This document shows, piece after piece, positions 1 to 13,120 of a stretch of 64,000 nt of DNA. Numbering within the stretch: position 1 is the first letter of the stretch; each line of letters begins with the position of its first letter. Made by a program: the position numbers and the translations under genes. The notes beneath the pieces are model-generated. The model saw only the letters and a list, made by a program, of their open reading frames with translations. It was not told where the DNA came from and made no database searches. Origin of the DNA: Hirsutella rhossiliensis (lineage: Eukaryota > Ascomycota > Sordariomycetes > Hypocreales > Ophiocordycipitaceae); contig NW_025408669.1 of the NCBI RefSeq assembly GCF_020360975.1, positions 5,952,001-6,016,000 of the forward strand. The letters run 5' to 3'.

Positions 1-2345
1 TTAAATATCGCCTATAAACGGCGGGTATATAGTTTAAGCCTACTTCTACCCTAGGAGATAAAGCTTATCGCGAGGTTATAAAAGTAAATAAATACTACTA
101 CTACGTTAATAGCCGCGGTAGCCTTAGCTATAGCTACTTCGTCTACCTACCGCCCCTTAAGGGAGGAACCTAAAAGGCTTAGCTATCGAGAGTAATAGTA
201 AAAGTTATTATTAAGGTAGGCGAATCTTTTATAAGAGTAAGTAACGCTATTTACCTACGAATAGTTAGAGAACTTTACTAAGAAGTATTATTAAGAGCAC
301 GAGTGCTAGATGCCTTAAATATATAAGTAAGCCGCGCTTACTACTCTAGCTAACGCTCCCCTTACCTCGGCTTAAATATACTCCCTAAGCTTTAGGTGCT
401 CTTAGGCTTTCGTATTATTCTATCTAGCTATCCGTCTGAAATAACGTATAGGGCTAGACCCGCGTAAGCTAGCCTCTTATTTCTCCTATTACTCTCTACT
501 AATTATATAGCTATCGGACTATACTAGACGCGGCTAGAAGGATACTATAGAATCCTCCTCGTAACCTTACTATAGACCGGCTTATACTATTAGCGGCCCG
601 TTATACTTAGTAGCTCCGAGTTAGCCTTAAGCTCCGTACGTTAGTCCTTAATTAGTATTAGTGCTCCCGTCTTATTATTATATTCTACGGCCTAGATTAA
701 AGGATAAGGCTCGGCACCTAGTTATAGGTGTCCTTAGAGCGCCTTTTCTTAGCTTACGTTTAGCGTAGTAATATATACCGCGTCGCCTTTACGCGACCCT
801 CTATTAACGGCTAAAATTAATAAAAAAGGGCTTAGTTATGCCTTATATAGTATATCGGTAAGAGTCCGGCCGAGGGAACGCCGGGCTATGTCCCTCGTAT
901 TAATAGACTATACGCTAGCCTTTCCTCCTTATATTATACTAGTCTATAGCGCGAAAGGGTAATTTAGCTCGTTAGGGATAGCGCCGGTCTAGCTATATTA
1001 GTTAATAGACCTACCCCTTATATTATGCGTTAGCGCTATTAGTAACCGCGTATTTTTATAACTAACTAAGGGGCTTATAGGCTTCCTTTACCTACTAAAT
1101 AGGGGCTAGCGTCCGGAGGGGCAGCTATAACGGTAAGAGATAAGATAGTCCGAGGTTAGGTTAGGGATAGAACGTATAGCTAGACGGATAATAATACCTA
1201 GATATAATAGCTTAATTTAAGTTAAAGAAAGCGTACTATATAACGATAAAGATATATATACTTAGTAGTAGTAGTAGCGGCGGCGGTATTTCTAGAAGAA
1301 AAAGGCGTAAACGCGTTTAGCGGGTGAGGGCGAAGCGAAGAGGTCTATATAGAGGTCGGCGGTAGACTAGCGGTATAGGCGAGATAAAGACGGCGTGTAT
1401 AAGGAAGGCGGGCGGAGGCGGAGGATAGGGTGCGGCAGTAAGGGCCGAGCGTATTATAGAAGGAGAGAGAAGTTAAGAGTATATATCGACGAGCGAGGGC
1501 AGGTATTAAGATATTTATATTCCTACTATATCGAGCGTTATAACTAGGATCACGGGCGGGGTTAGGGCGGCGGCGGCGCGATACCCGATCGGGGAGGGGC
1601 TATTTCTAGAGGCGGAAGCAGCGTATTAGAGATTACTTTTTAATAGCCTTAATAGTATACTTAAAGCTATTTTAGGCCTTTATAAAGCTTTAAAATCACG
1701 TCTCTTTAAAGCTAGGTAAGGGTATAATATAAGGGCTTTTACCTTATATAGACCTAGACTAGAGTCTAGGCTAAGCCTATATATAAGCGGCCTCTACGCC
1801 TATATAAGCTAAGCTTATACTTCTCTTTCTTTTCCCTTTTATAGATTATTAACCTTCTTTTAACGGACTATACCTAAGCCTATACTTTTACTTACTCTAT
1901 AATAGCTTAGTACTTAAAGAAGCTCGCTATAGGCTATAATTATTAATAAAAAAGAGTCGTATTATAATAAAGACCCTATTAATATCTTACTTATATATAC
2001 TTAACCGCTTAATAACCGCGGCGCTATTCTCGCGGAGGAAGCCTTAGATAAAGTTATATACCTCGTCGTAGGTTTCGAAGCTTAAAAAAGGTAGTAGGGG
2101 CGGGATCGTATCTTTATATTCTTAGTAAGTCTCGCGGGTATTATAGGCATTATTTAAGAGGGAGAGAAAGGGGTCTATCGCAGCGCTAGTAGTAATAGCT
2201 TTAAATTTAGTATATATATATAGGTTGTATATATACGGGTTATATATATATATATGCGGGCGGGCATTTAGGCGGTACGGGTACTTGCTAGGCGCGCGCG
2301 GTATAAATAGGCGGGGCGGGCTGGCTTTAGTACGTATCTTAAAAA
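1..2345. repeat. RIP-like degenerate repeat block
   Basis: The block has almost no CA or TG dinucleotides while TA is in large excess; whole lines contain neither CA nor TG. CpG, CC and CT remain common, so this is depletion of CpA/TpG rather than simple AT-richness. That is the expected end state of repeat-induced point mutation (CpA to TpA on both strands). No reading frame of useful length survives, and I cannot tell which transposon family it was. The block runs off the left edge of the window. Normal dinucleotide use resumes abruptly near 2345. Confidence 0.8.
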
Positions 2346-3674
2346 TGGGTCGAGTGTGCAAATAGCAATATGCTATTGTGTAAATAGCAACACTCCTGTT
2401 GATCCCCGCACATCATACATATATACAGCCACACCCGCGGACTCTCTCCTTCATAAAGGACAGCGCAATCTACAAACACTCTCTCTCAATGCAAGGACCC
2501 GATAACCAGAGATACCTACAGGCCGCCGTACCCGGCTAAGCTGCGAGGGACACGAACGACCAACGCCGACGGAAGAATCGTGCCCGCGCGACCTGACCCG
2601 GACAGCTTGTACGTTCAACTATCGCGCTGCTGGATGCTTGACGGCATCGTGCTAGTGTCCAAGATGCGGGAGAGAGACGTGGTGGGGACCGGTTTCCCGA
2701 GGAAGTGACCGCCGCACAAGTCAGGCTGGAGGAACTGAGCAAGCGAACTGTCAAAGAGGCGGTGCAGTAGTTGGACGACGACTCTGAAGAGTCAAGGCGG
2801 CCGCCATTGGGTGTGACACAATAAAGGGGGAGAAAGCGCATGGAGAGTTGGAAGAAGGGCACACTACCCGCACAAGAGCAGTACCCCTGTTTGGACGAAT
2901 TGGTGACGCGGGTTGTAACGGGCGAATCGGAAGGGCCCGTTCACAGCTCTTTCCTCTCTTCGCTCCCCAAGGCAAGGCATAGAGGGCAGAGAGGCGGTGC
3001 CCGTCTGCTGCGGCTGGCGTGTGCAAGCGTCATCGGCGCGAGCGGCTTCGGCTCTCATTCAATAGATGCCGCACCGTATTGCCGACTTGTCATATCCAGA
3101 TCCGTCTCGAGAAGCAGAAATGCGCTCCAACTGCATTGCAGACTGCGCAGGAGAAGTGAATTTTATTTTTGACTGCAGTCCGGCGACTACAAACGCCTGA
3201 ACATCTTGAATTGTTGCTCACTATGCCAACCATCTTGAAACACGGTGCCAGGTTGGGAGTAAGCTTCGGTTACCGGTGTACTTCACATGACGTTCTCCTG
3301 GAGAAAGGCACCATGACCTCGGCTATAAAACACGTTGCTAGAGCACGTGACTAGTCTCGTGATCCTCCAGCATCTGACAAGCCTCTGGACCACGTACGTA
3401 ACTGTGAAGCTAACATCCATCTACTCTACCTAAATACGCGCGTGTTCCAGTGCAAGGCAGCTTTTATCCTAAACCGCGCCCTTTAAAATTTGTATACTTT
3501 CAAACACTAGAGCGAGCACGAAAAGCCGACGGCTTCGCCATCACTCTTGGGCCAACTGTACCGAGGGACACGGAAGGGCACAGCGCGCCTCGGAAGCCGA
3601 AAGCCCGTCTCCGGCACGGCCCCAGGACTCCCCCGGACCATCCTGACCCGACGCCCCCTTTCCCGCCAGCAGCC
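2346..3674. other. Gene-free spacer between RIP block and first gene
   Basis: Dinucleotide use is normal here. Near 2365-2385 there is a short inverted repeat (AATAGCA ... TGCTATT), followed by an LTR-like stretch (CTCCTGTTGATCC..., 2395-2520). This could be the edge of an old retroelement, but no second copy is in the window. The rest is the promoter side of the thioesterase gene. Open frames here look non-coding. Confidence 0.4.
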
Positions 3675-4275
3675 ATGAGCGACGGCTCTGATCCCTTTGC
3701 CGGCGGCAGTCCTGACGACAAGATCAACGCCTGGCTCGAGCTGACCAAGAACGATGGCGGCCACCTCAAAGCCGGCGTAAGCAACTGTCCCCTCCCCCCC
3801 CAACCTTTCAAGTCCGTCCTTTCTCTAACAACCTCCCCTTCTTTCATCTTGCACCCCCCCCCCTCAGGATTGGATGGCCGCCCTTGCCCCCTACCTCCGC
3901 GTCCAATCCACCTCCCCCTCCATGCCCCATCCCTCCGTCACCTTCACCTACACCGTCCAGTCAGACCACTGCAACCGGCTGCAGAGCCTCCACGGCGGCG
4001 CCGCCGCCACCCTCTTCGACTTTTGCACCACCATGCCCTTAGCCCTCGTCAACCGCCCGGGCTTCTGGCAGTTTCTCGGCGTCACCCGCACCCTCAACGT
4101 TACCTACTTTCGCCCGGCCCGCGCCGGCGAAGAGGTCCTCATAGAGTGCCAGATCCTTCAGATTGGCAAGAGGCTCACTTCCCTGCGTGGCGTCATGACG
4201 AGGAAGTCCGACGGCCAGATTCTGTCCATTTGCGAACATGGCAAGGTGAATATCGATCCCGAGCCTAACTTATAG
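3675..4275 (+). CDS. Hotdog-fold thioesterase (4HBT/PaaI-like, ACOT13 type)
   Basis: Two exons, 3675-3776 and 3868-4275, joined in phase 0 by a GTAAGC...CTCAG intron, giving about 169 residues. The second exon carries the hotdog signature LHGGAAATLFD followed by a hydrophobic helix, as in PaaI/ACOT13-type acyl-CoA thioesterases, where the HGG segment and a downstream Asp line the active site. The family hydrolyses acyl-CoA or related thioesters; the substrate here is unknown. The ATG is chosen because it opens the only frame that splices into the conserved exon (context AGCCATGAGC). No targeting peptide is evident. The F-box gene lies tail to tail 145 bp downstream. Confidence 0.85.
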
Positions 4276-4420
4276 ATCAAGACGGCCAGGACCCCGAGGG
4301 GGCGGTACAAGCAAAGCCAACATGTATAATTCTTCTGGACGCTACAACGAGGTAGAGGCGGCTCGAGTATAATAAACCGCCACGGGTGCGACGCGCTCAA
4401 GCTTGCCCAGGTCAGGTATA

Positions 4421-6295
4421 CTAGCCCTGTCCAGCCTGCTGCATAATGTCCGCCACCTCGAGCTGCGCGTCCAGCAACAGCCCCGGGAGCTCGTTCGAGA
4501 CGGGCTCGCCGTCAAAGTCCTCGTCCATGTCGTCGTCCTCTTCCTCGTCTTCATAGTCCATTTCCGCCTCCGGGTCCGAGTCGTCCATGTAGGCCATGGT
4601 GGTGTACGCCAACAAAAAGTCGTTTGTCAGCAGGCTTTGGATCGTGTCGTTTGTTGCCGAGGATTCGCTCGCCTTCCAGAAAGCCGTCGGTCCCACCGGT
4701 CCTTGGGCATCGTAGTCCCTGCAGGCAGAAACGTAGCGTCAGCAAGAGCCCAGCAAGTGCACCATGGCCGGCCCACGTACTTGTCAAACCAGTGCCCGAC
4801 GACTCCGCGCGCCGATCTGAGGCCGCCAATCTGAATCCCTTCGCTGCGCCAGCGCTCTTCGCCTTGAAAGACGGAAATGGTCGTCCACCTGACTTCGCCT
4901 TCTTTTGTGAGGCGTACGGTGCCTTTGGACACGAGCGCTTTGGAATCAGCTCAGTTTGCAGGCCGGCATTGGGCCTTGGGGGCGCCCACTCACCTCGGAG
5001 ATCCGAGTTGGCGTTATCATCCCACGAACCGTCAAGCGGGCGGGACACGCCCGTAAAGTGCACCACGGGCAGTTCTTGCCCATCGTCGGGCCCGGGGGAT
5101 TGGATAGCCGTGACGCGAGCCCTCATGATTATCAGGCGCATTTCCTCGCCGACACTCAGGGGAGGCCGAGGAGCGTCATCGGGTATGTCGACGCCGACGG
5201 GGAAGTTATACTTGAAAAAGTCGTTGTAGTCGAGATAGCAAATGGCCTAGAACCCTGTCAGCTGTCAGGCTCGTGCAGGGCATCGTCGATGGAGGTTTAC
5301 GAACCCGGTACCAAGTTCCAGTCACGCCGTATGGGTCACTCGCCTCCAGCGGCGAGAGCTCGACCGTCGGGGAGGGTATGTAGCTCTTCGGCCAGGACCC
5401 GGAAAAGGGACAGTCCCAAACGTCACCGAAGAGCTTTGTCACGCGTCTCTGGTTGAGATTTTGGCCTAGGACGACGAGAATGGCCTCCACCTTTTCCCAG
5501 TCGACACGACCCGTCGCATCGTTCATGAAGGGCCCCCATCTGGTAAGAACAGTGTACTGACGTAGGTCGTACACCTTGGACACGGCATAGGGATACGTCC
5601 TCGTCGACCTCAGCCGACCCAGGTTGGTGATGGGCCTGCCGTATAGGCAATGCAACTTGGCGCTCTGCTGGTGCTCCTGCTTTACAGAATCTGCCCAGCG
5701 CATTGGGCGATGGCATTCGTTTCGGACCCTCTCGAAGAGAAAAGAACGCTGGAGAAAGGCCTCGCGAGTCGAAGGCTCCTTGAAGAGCTCGGCGAGGAAC
5801 TCTGCATTGCGAGACGCGGCATGCGTATGGGAGATTTCAGTAGTGTGCCTCAGCGAAGAGGCATGCTTGAGCAGTCGGTTCAGGGTCTGGGAGACAAAGT
5901 CCAGTTCATGTTCCTTTTCAAAATCAGTCTCAGTGCCATGGCGGGCGCAGTGGCAATCGAGCTCACCTTGTCCGCGACCGTCTTTCGTCGGCAGATGACT
6001 TGGAGGCGCACCACATCTCGCAATTCCGTTTCCCAGTCCAGTTTTGTGTCTTCGGGTGTGTCCTATAGCGATTCAGTGCACCCTTGCCCGAGGGCGGTGG
6101 GGCTTGGATCAGAGAAACCAGGAAGAGGAAACCCACGAGTACGTTTAGGTAGACGTCACGGCACAGCCGTCGGTTCTTGTAGGCGAAGGCCCGGAAAATG
6201 CGACAAACACGGGGGAGCAGAAGGAGGTCGTGCGGGCGGAGCCACTGGAAGATGTTGTGAAGAATCTCCGGGGGGAGCGACACGAGATGCGCCAT
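4421..6295 (-). CDS. F-box protein
   Basis: Six exons on the minus strand: 6295-6137, 6062-5967, 5913-5305, 5246-4994, 4937-4781 and 4718-4421. All junctions keep frame and give about 523 residues. Residues 1-50 are a classic F-box (LPPEILHNIFQWLRPHDLLL...), which in this family binds Skp1 in SCF ubiquitin ligases. Most of the rest resembles a fungal-specific substrate region with a GEVRWTTIS / ERWRSEGIQIGG / GHWFD pattern. The C-terminus has an acidic run (DYEDEEEDDDMDEDFDGE). One donor (GTTCGT at the end of exon 3) is unusual but is the only choice that keeps frame. The substrate is unknown. It is convergent with the thioesterase and tandem with the transcription factor gene. Confidence 0.85.
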
Positions 6296-6995
6296 GTTGT
6301 GAGGCGGCGTTGTCCACAGGCCGCCCACGCGATGATGGAGTAATACTTTGCTTTTGCCGGCCAGGCCGCCGACAGGTTTGAATCGATGAGCTCTATGGAT
6401 GAAGAGCCGCGGGGACGGATGGTAATTGATGAGTGGTGAAGCCAAATAAACGGTAGCGTCGGACTTTATGCCTTCGGTTTCTCCAGCTCCGACGGCACTA
6501 ATAACATTCACGCCTCGCGCGTGGGACGTGCGGGAGTATCTTACTCACACAGTGCAGAGGGCGGAGTACCCGGTTTCAGTGGAGATCAAAACTCGACGCT
6601 CTCTCTCTCTATACAAGATGAAACCGAATGCAAATTCACCGCTTCAGTCTTTGTCATTCAATCATAAATCCAAGAGGAAACAGCGACGCGCCAAGCCAAA
6701 GACCTTGCTTCTCTCGTCACGTCCTCATCATTTGTCTCATGGATCCAGAATCTCCCGAGTCTAGAGTTCCAACCGTCAACGGCATCAACGCCCCCAAGCC
6801 TGTCTCAAGACGTCGCAGCTGCATGCACTCAAGTATTGGCCACCGTCAATGCAATCCCGCCAGATCCAGAGCGGTGCCCGTCATGCTGCTTCGGCACATG
6901 TAACAAAGGAAAATGGCCCATCCCTTTCAATGCTTGTCCAAATCGATATTCCCACTTCTTGCCTTGCCCTTTGCACGAGATCCCATCTCCCTCGC

Positions 6996-9900
6996 TCATA
7001 TGACCGTGCCGCCCGCATTGAGCTTGATGCAATTGCTCATAAGATTTGCCGCCTCGTGAAGCAGTTCCCACTGGGTATTTTCAAACGAGTCCTTGAGCGT
7101 CATCAGCAGCGCCGTGTTCTGGTTGATGCCCCTCATGGACTGCAGCTCGCTCGGGTCCGCGATGCTGCCGAACCGCAGCAAATAACTTCGCATCTCTTGC
7201 TGGACTTGATGAGGCGACGTCGCGTGCCTGGCATCTGTGCCCGGCCCCTCCAGAGCGAACCCGTAGCACCAAACGATGAGCGCTGCAAAGTAGAGCACCC
7301 AAGGCCGGTTCATCAACACGTCGTATCGCGCCTCGTAGGGCCTGTCTGGATACTGCCTCCCCACGGGCAATCCGCCATCCGCCCCAGGCAACAGCACCGA
7401 GCTTAGGAACTTGAGGGCATAGAACGTCGAGTCTCTGGCCCCGGCCGATGGCGCCCAGGTGTCCCTGGTCCGGCGCTGGGCCGCACTGAGCTCTTGCGGA
7501 GCGATGGTGCGCCCGAGGAGTCGCTTGGCGCGAGCGAATATCTGGCAGTTCACAACATCGGCGTGCATGGCCATGTGCGCAAGGTGATGCAAGACTGTGC
7601 GGCTCGCGAAAACAATGTTGAATTCGTGCTTGACCGCATCGTGCCGGTACGGGTCGCTCGATGGCTCGCCTTGCTCAAGCGCCCGGTCAAAGTTGGCTTT
7701 CCACGAGTCGTACGCCTCGGTCAGCGTGGCTCGCCACTTGTCGCGGCCGCACAAGGCGTGAGTGACTCCCCCACCGAGGATGTTGACCTGTAGATCTCTT
7801 TGGTGCATGTGATATGTCACACTGAGCAGCCCGGCCATGAGGACCGTCCGCCCAAATGACGTCGTCCGCACCTCCTGGTGGCTCAAGGTGCGTTTCAGGC
7901 CCTCCAGAAAGGACATCGGCTTGAAGCCCTGGGAGAGAAGATTGGACTCGATCCGGGCCACCTGGGCGCTGCTCTTGGCTCGCCACAGTGACTCGTCGCA
8001 CGGCAGTGCCAGTCGCAGCTCGTGAGCAGCCATGACCCCGGAATGGCCAAACATGGTAGCGTGAGTCGTGTCGACAACAAACGCCGCAAACGCCGCCCGA
8101 CGGGTCGCTTCGCCCACGATCCAGTGACTCCACCATTCCTCGGCTGTCTGCGCTGGACCGCCAGCAAAGGGGTGCTTCGATCCAGATTGGCCGTCTTGAG
8201 GGTTCGGAGGCGAGTCCAGGGTCGACTTTCCGATGAGAGACCGGCCGCGCCGCATCAATGTGATTGTGGTCGCATGGTGAATGTGGGCTCGCTCATGTAG
8301 CTCTCGTGTCGAGTACATCTTTTCGTACAGCTCGAGAAGGATGAGGGCTTGAAAGACCCACAGCTTCGCCGGGGGCCGAAAGCTCCAGTCCATGAAGATT
8401 TCCCATCGTAGATGCCGTGCGAGAAAGTCGGAGATGTTGATGCCGGTTGTTGTCACCTGCTGCTCATGTGTTCTGTCAAGGCCGGCAGCTCCCAAGGCCA
8501 TCATGGCCAGAATAAGTAGATTAGGGGTCTGGTCCGAAGAGAAGGTGGGCTTGTGCAATATGGGCAACTGGTCGCTGAAGTGGTACCAGTAGGAACAGAT
8601 GTACGTTTGCATCATTCTGCGGCTCAAAGGGTGATGGCCTTGGCTGCGGTCTCCTCCGATGATGCTCTCCCTCCGGCGGTCGATCGGGGGCACGTCATTT
8701 TCATGAAAGCGATCCTTTATGAGGTCGAAGAGTTCCTCGCTCTTATCCTCTGAGAGGCTGCCTTGGGGCGCGTTCTGATCGAGCAGATTGTGAACTGCCA
8801 TGACCTGCTGAGGTTCGGGAGGAAAGTACCCTACGGATGCGCTTTCGTCGACGAGACATGGCATAGAGTACTGGTGCCTTTGTAGATCGCCATAACTACA
8901 TCCAAGGTCAGTCGAGACTTGGCATAAGGACGGGCCATTACGTACTTAGGCGCCGCAGCCGGCACCACGGGCCCAGCAGGACAGGCACTGCTGGGCAAGG
9001 CATTAAAAAGGTATGCCATGAAATCCTCGGGCATGCCGACGTAGGGTGACTTGTTCAAAGCCTCGTCGTCTCCAAACACCGGCCCTGCTCTCGGCATAGC
9101 CATCTGGTCGAGGGCCATCATCTCCGAGGGCGCGCCACGGATCGATCTCGGGTATTCGTGTAGCGTAGCCGCGACGTACGGGTGGCTCGGGTCGCGTGAC
9201 GGAGTATTGCCCTGGTTATTGTGATATGGGCCAGGCGTCAAATGCATCGACGACTCGTTTTGCTGGGGGATTGGGGGCGCCGAGGGGTGTGACGTGACGT
9301 TGGTATGGTAGATGGCAGGGCCGGTCTCACGTTGGCCGAAGGCATCGTAGGGCTCCAGGTCGGACTGGACGGAGAGACAGGATTGTGCCGTCGATGAGTC
9401 TTGCGATATGCTGTGTGGGGGGATACGCTCATTTGCGGCATCGGGCCCGTAGCCCTCGGCGACACTGGCAGACGGAGTCCCGCCATGATGTCCTGCTGGT
9501 GGCGTGTTGCTCACAGGCGTGTACGGGCTGTACTCCGACTGTTCCTGGGGCGACTGGTCTCGCTGGGGAGGTCGATGTGCGAGGCCGCCTCCGGCGTCAA
9601 ATTGTCTGCCCTCGGGGGAAGTGGTCGAGGCAGAAGCAGAAGTCGCATGCACAGGATGGTTTGTTGTTGAATCTCTTTGGCCGAGCTGGGGGCCTCGTGC
9701 GGCGTGACGGTCCATGTGCCGCCTCAGCAGGTCCCCGCGAACAAAAGAACGAGGGCAATCAGGGTACTCGCAGCGGAAAGTCTGGTTCGAGTTGTGATTC
9801 AGCTGGTGACGATGTCTGCGCCATGTCAGTCGCGCCAAGGGATGCAGGGTACGCAGGAACGCGGCGTAGCGGGTGAAGCTTGGCCGCTTACAGGTGCTCT

Positions 9901-10241
9901 GCCCTTGAATAGCTCTTTCCACAATCTTCCATTGGGCATTCAAACCTCTTGCCGAGTCCCTTCCGGCTGCGCTTCCTCTTGGCCACGGGCACATCTAAGC
10001 TTGACGGGGCATCTGTCTTGTGCGCGCGGGGATCACCCACTGTATCCCCATGTGGTGGAGAAATGCCTTGCTCAGGGGAGAGGATTTGTTGCCGTTGGGG
10101 AGTAAAGGCTTGGCCGGCGCTCGAGGCTGAAGAGTGGTTGTATCCGTCGAGGACATGGCCCATGTTGGCAACCGATGTTGCGGAAGAAAAGGTAAAGGCA
10201 GGCTGGTCGTCACCAAGATGAGTGTGCGCCACAGAAGACAT
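6996..10241 (-). CDS. C2H2 zinc-finger transcription factor with fungal_trans domain
   Basis: Three exons, 10241-9892, 9815-8946 and 8895-6996, give about 1,039 residues. Two consecutive C2H2 fingers (FECPMEDCGKSYSRAEHL...H and FRCEYPDCPRSFVRGDLL...H, about residues 108-165) are split by intron 1, whose junction restores the HLHRH of finger 1. A basic stretch (KRKRSRKGLGKR) before the fingers is a likely nuclear localisation signal. A Pro/Ser/Gln-rich linker follows. The last exon is the fungal-specific transcription-factor regulatory domain (LILAMMALGAAGL, WEIFMDWSF, EEWWSHWIVGEATRRAAFAA). No Zn2Cys6 cluster is seen. The ATG at 10241 is the first in frame. Targets are unknown. Confidence 0.9.
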
Positions 10242-12127
10242 GGTGCAGAGCAAGGCGGGGCAGAGACCAAGGGCCGCCCATGCCTTGGCCCGTAGAGTCG
10301 CGAGATGGGAACCCGGTCACCCCGGAGTAGCAGGCAGTGGCCACTAGCAGAGAGCTCAAGGCCTTGCAGACAACGTCATGCCCGTCACGGCAGGCGTTTG
10401 CGGGCGTTTGCGGGCGTGTTGCGGGCAATGCGCAAGAGGGAGCCTCGGCGGCTCTGATCAAGGGGTCGTCAATTCGCCAGCCGCTGTGGACGAATCGGCA
10501 CGCATGCCTCAAGAACCATGCCGGAAAAGACTATCGCCTCTGACTTGCAGGGTTTCCGGGGGCCCGAGGCGGGCATCCGAGGCGGCCGCTCGGCAGAGTG
10601 AAGATGACGGGCTGTCGAGTGGTCAGCTGGACTTGGGACAGAGCAGACAGCAGCAGTTCGGGTGTCTGGGGGACGGGGAGGCGGATGAGGCTGTATCCAC
10701 AGGGCCCAAGCGCGGGAAGCCTTGTCGAGACCTGGCGGACAGGTGACGAGTGATGCGAGTGACGGGAGCGACCAACGAGGGCAAAGAGGTGCTGGCGTGT
10801 GGGCAGACATTCCGGACAAGCCCAGGCTCGAGCGTCGTCAAGCTTGCCGGTGCGCGCAGTGCAGGCCGAGGGCGAGGCGAGGCGAGACGAGGCGAGGCGA
10901 TGCGGCTCGAGGCTCCGTTGCGGCGTCGTCGGTTCCGACGGCAGCGACAGGGTCCTCGCAGCGGGCTGGGTGGTGGCGACTGGCGGCCGGGACGGCGTGG
11001 GTGAGGCAAAAGCAAGTCGATGCTTGCGAGTCGCGTGGAGCAGAGACAGGCAGACGCGTGGGTATGCATGTACCTACCGAAAAGGCTGGCTCCTGCTACC
11101 TGGACAGGCGCGTCATGAAGCATGCAGCCGATATAGTGTGCGTGATGCCGCGGGTTGAGGTCCAGACGAGGAGGGGTGAGGTGACGATGGGATCTTTTGG
11201 TTGGTGGCTGAGCTCCTACTTATTACCTACCCGATTAATTACCCACCTACCTTAGAGGTATGGTGGGGTCTACCAAAGTGCGTTCGCATTGAATTATCTC
11301 CAGGGCATCATCCATCAGACAGCCAAAGTGGGGTAACAAAAAACACGACACACGCTGAATGAAAGCTCATAGGAAAACACAAACTCGCTAACAACTAAGC
11401 GTTAGAAAAACATGTAGTGCTAGTAGTAATGCATTTGTGACATTTCTTTTCAGAAATTTTACATTATCTTTACGTTATATCTTATAAATGACGTATTCTC
11501 ACCCCTGATTCCTGTAGGATATCATCGTCGACGATTGGTACCGGGCCGATTTGGGCTCGTCTATGCCGCTATGTGGTACGTCCTGCTTCGTTGGACTGAG
11601 CTGGCCTGGACCTGGCCAAGACTGATGCCAAGTCGAGTCAAGAGGCCGCATCAGAGCTTATGCATGTCGGACATCACTGAAGGCGAAGTGGGGATCCATA
11701 AAGCACTTGCTGGTGGCACTGGTCCTTTGGCTTCCATGAGCTCCTCGGCCTCTCTCTCGAATATATGCTGCTGTATTTCACTCATGTCTCGATGCCGTGG
11801 CTGGGCCGAAAAGCTGCAAACAGCAAGGACAAGAACGACTTTGACCGAGGAGATGAAGATGAACCTGTCGACGAAGACACTGTGAGGGCCTACCTGAGTA
11901 CACCACTCTCGAGCGGAGGAAATAGGGGCTTGAGAGCACAGTACTCCGTAGGTGAAAACAGGGATGCATGTCTTGGTCTATCTATCGGGACGAGCGAGGG
12001 CCTTATATAGGTAGTCATCTAGGCCCACATGGGGTATCTATACCTAGCCAAAGGAGGCATTGTGATGTTCCTATACATAAGTCATGCCCCTCATACGTTT
12101 TGCTGCTAGGAGAGTTATTCAGGGGTT
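10242..12127. other. Upstream region of the transcription factor gene, no intact gene
   Basis: 10242-11200 is GC- and CT-rich promoter and leader sequence. 11380-11500 is AT-rich. On the minus strand at 11680-11890 there is a weak coding-like stretch: a hydrophobic, signal-peptide-like run (FIFISSVKVVLVLAVCSFSA) followed by an acidic tail ending in TGA, with no in-frame ATG before it. A TATATAAG box faces it at about 12003-12012. This could be a decayed or spliced small secreted-protein gene. It is too weak to call. Confidence 0.3.
10871..10900. repeat. GGCGA short tandem repeat
   Basis: Imperfect GGCGA pentamers (GGCGAGGCGAGGCGAGACGA...) in the G-rich region upstream of the transcription factor gene. 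Confidence 0.7.
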
Positions 12128-12379
12128 AGTTTTTTTTGGGTCTGACAACCACATACCGTACCTCGCCTATGTTCGGTACCTTGTCTGTCCGCCATTCGTC
12201 TGCGGAAATGATGGCATCCTGACAACGACCGGGTCTCTCTGCGGGAAGTGGCTGCGACGCAAGTCAAGTGCAAGGCCACCACTGCGCTGCCGCTAGCACA
12301 TGACGTTGAATACAAGCCCCCAGCAACCTGCAGTTGAGAACTTGGGACGTCGCTCTGTCATTGCCTCGAACACTTTAGC

Positions 12380-13120
12380 ACAGCTTCTCTCCCCGGGCAT
12401 GGCTGGGGATCTTGGTGAAGCCAACTATGCTTCGGCCAATTCTTTCCTGTATTCTTTTGTTTAGTATCGCTACAGCCTTGGGCGGCCCCGTTTGCTTATT
12501 TATCTCGGGGGCATAGACGTTGGTTTCCTGAGGACCAGGCCGGTCAAATCGAATCAGAATCGGTCCTTTGGCATGTATGTTCTGCGAGAGCAGCAGCTAA
12601 TGTATGCAGTCAATCTCGCCATACGGCGCTCCTTGCTGGCTGATGGTGTTGGCGCAATTCGGCCGCACGACAGATGCCCAAACTCGAGCCAGCTCATCCA
12701 TTGTCGGTTTAAACTCGGCAATCGTACTATCAGATTCCACAAGTCACGCCTCGTTATGTACAACAACATTGCTTCGAGGAATAAGACAGCTACCCGGCCG
12801 AGGGATAGTGTGTTTCGCCCGTTTCTCGGCGATTTGAAGCCAATCAAGGGCTCCTCCTAAGTCGAAGAGATCCTCCGTGCGGGAACTTGGCCAGGTACGA
12901 TATCAAAGGGATATGGCTCTTATGGGTCGCGACAATGAATGGATGAAACTCAGTCGTTCAAGTTCTGGTGTAAAAGCCAGACACTCTTTTCTAGCCGTCT
13001 TGGTGCGGTACGGAGCGCGAGTGGGATACACCACGTTCGATTCGATGTGCACAACGTCGAAGACTGACTTTATTCATATCCCTCTATCGACTGGCTTCAA
13101 AATGTTATTAACTAAATAGA
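12380..13120 (-). pseudogene. Decayed unidentified coding remnant
   Basis: One minus-strand frame reads through about 245 codons with natural-looking composition (for example VVHIESNVVYPTRAPYRTK, EDLFDLGGALDWLQIAEKR and DELARVWASVVRPNCANTI). It is interrupted by four stops: TGA near 13078, 12919 and 12748, and TAG near 12606. Each stop is a single C-to-T change from CGA (Arg) or CAG (Gln). The frame may continue to about 12128 with two further stops of the same kind. No family is recognised and no start is evident. The low stop density and the uniform stop type are the only evidence, so this is an inference. Confidence 0.4.

Noticed and set aside
2395..2870. LTR or gag of a second retroelement
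   Set aside because: LTR-like look only; no matching second repeat, no recognisable Gag motif and several stops.
3450..4268. Long plus-strand frame overlapping the thioesterase gene
   Set aside because: It is a shadow of the real spliced gene: Pro/His/Arg-rich and starting upstream of the true ATG.
4551..5229. Long frames on both strands inside the F-box gene
   Set aside because: Shadows of exons 4-6; only the minus-strand spliced frame keeps natural composition and splice signals.
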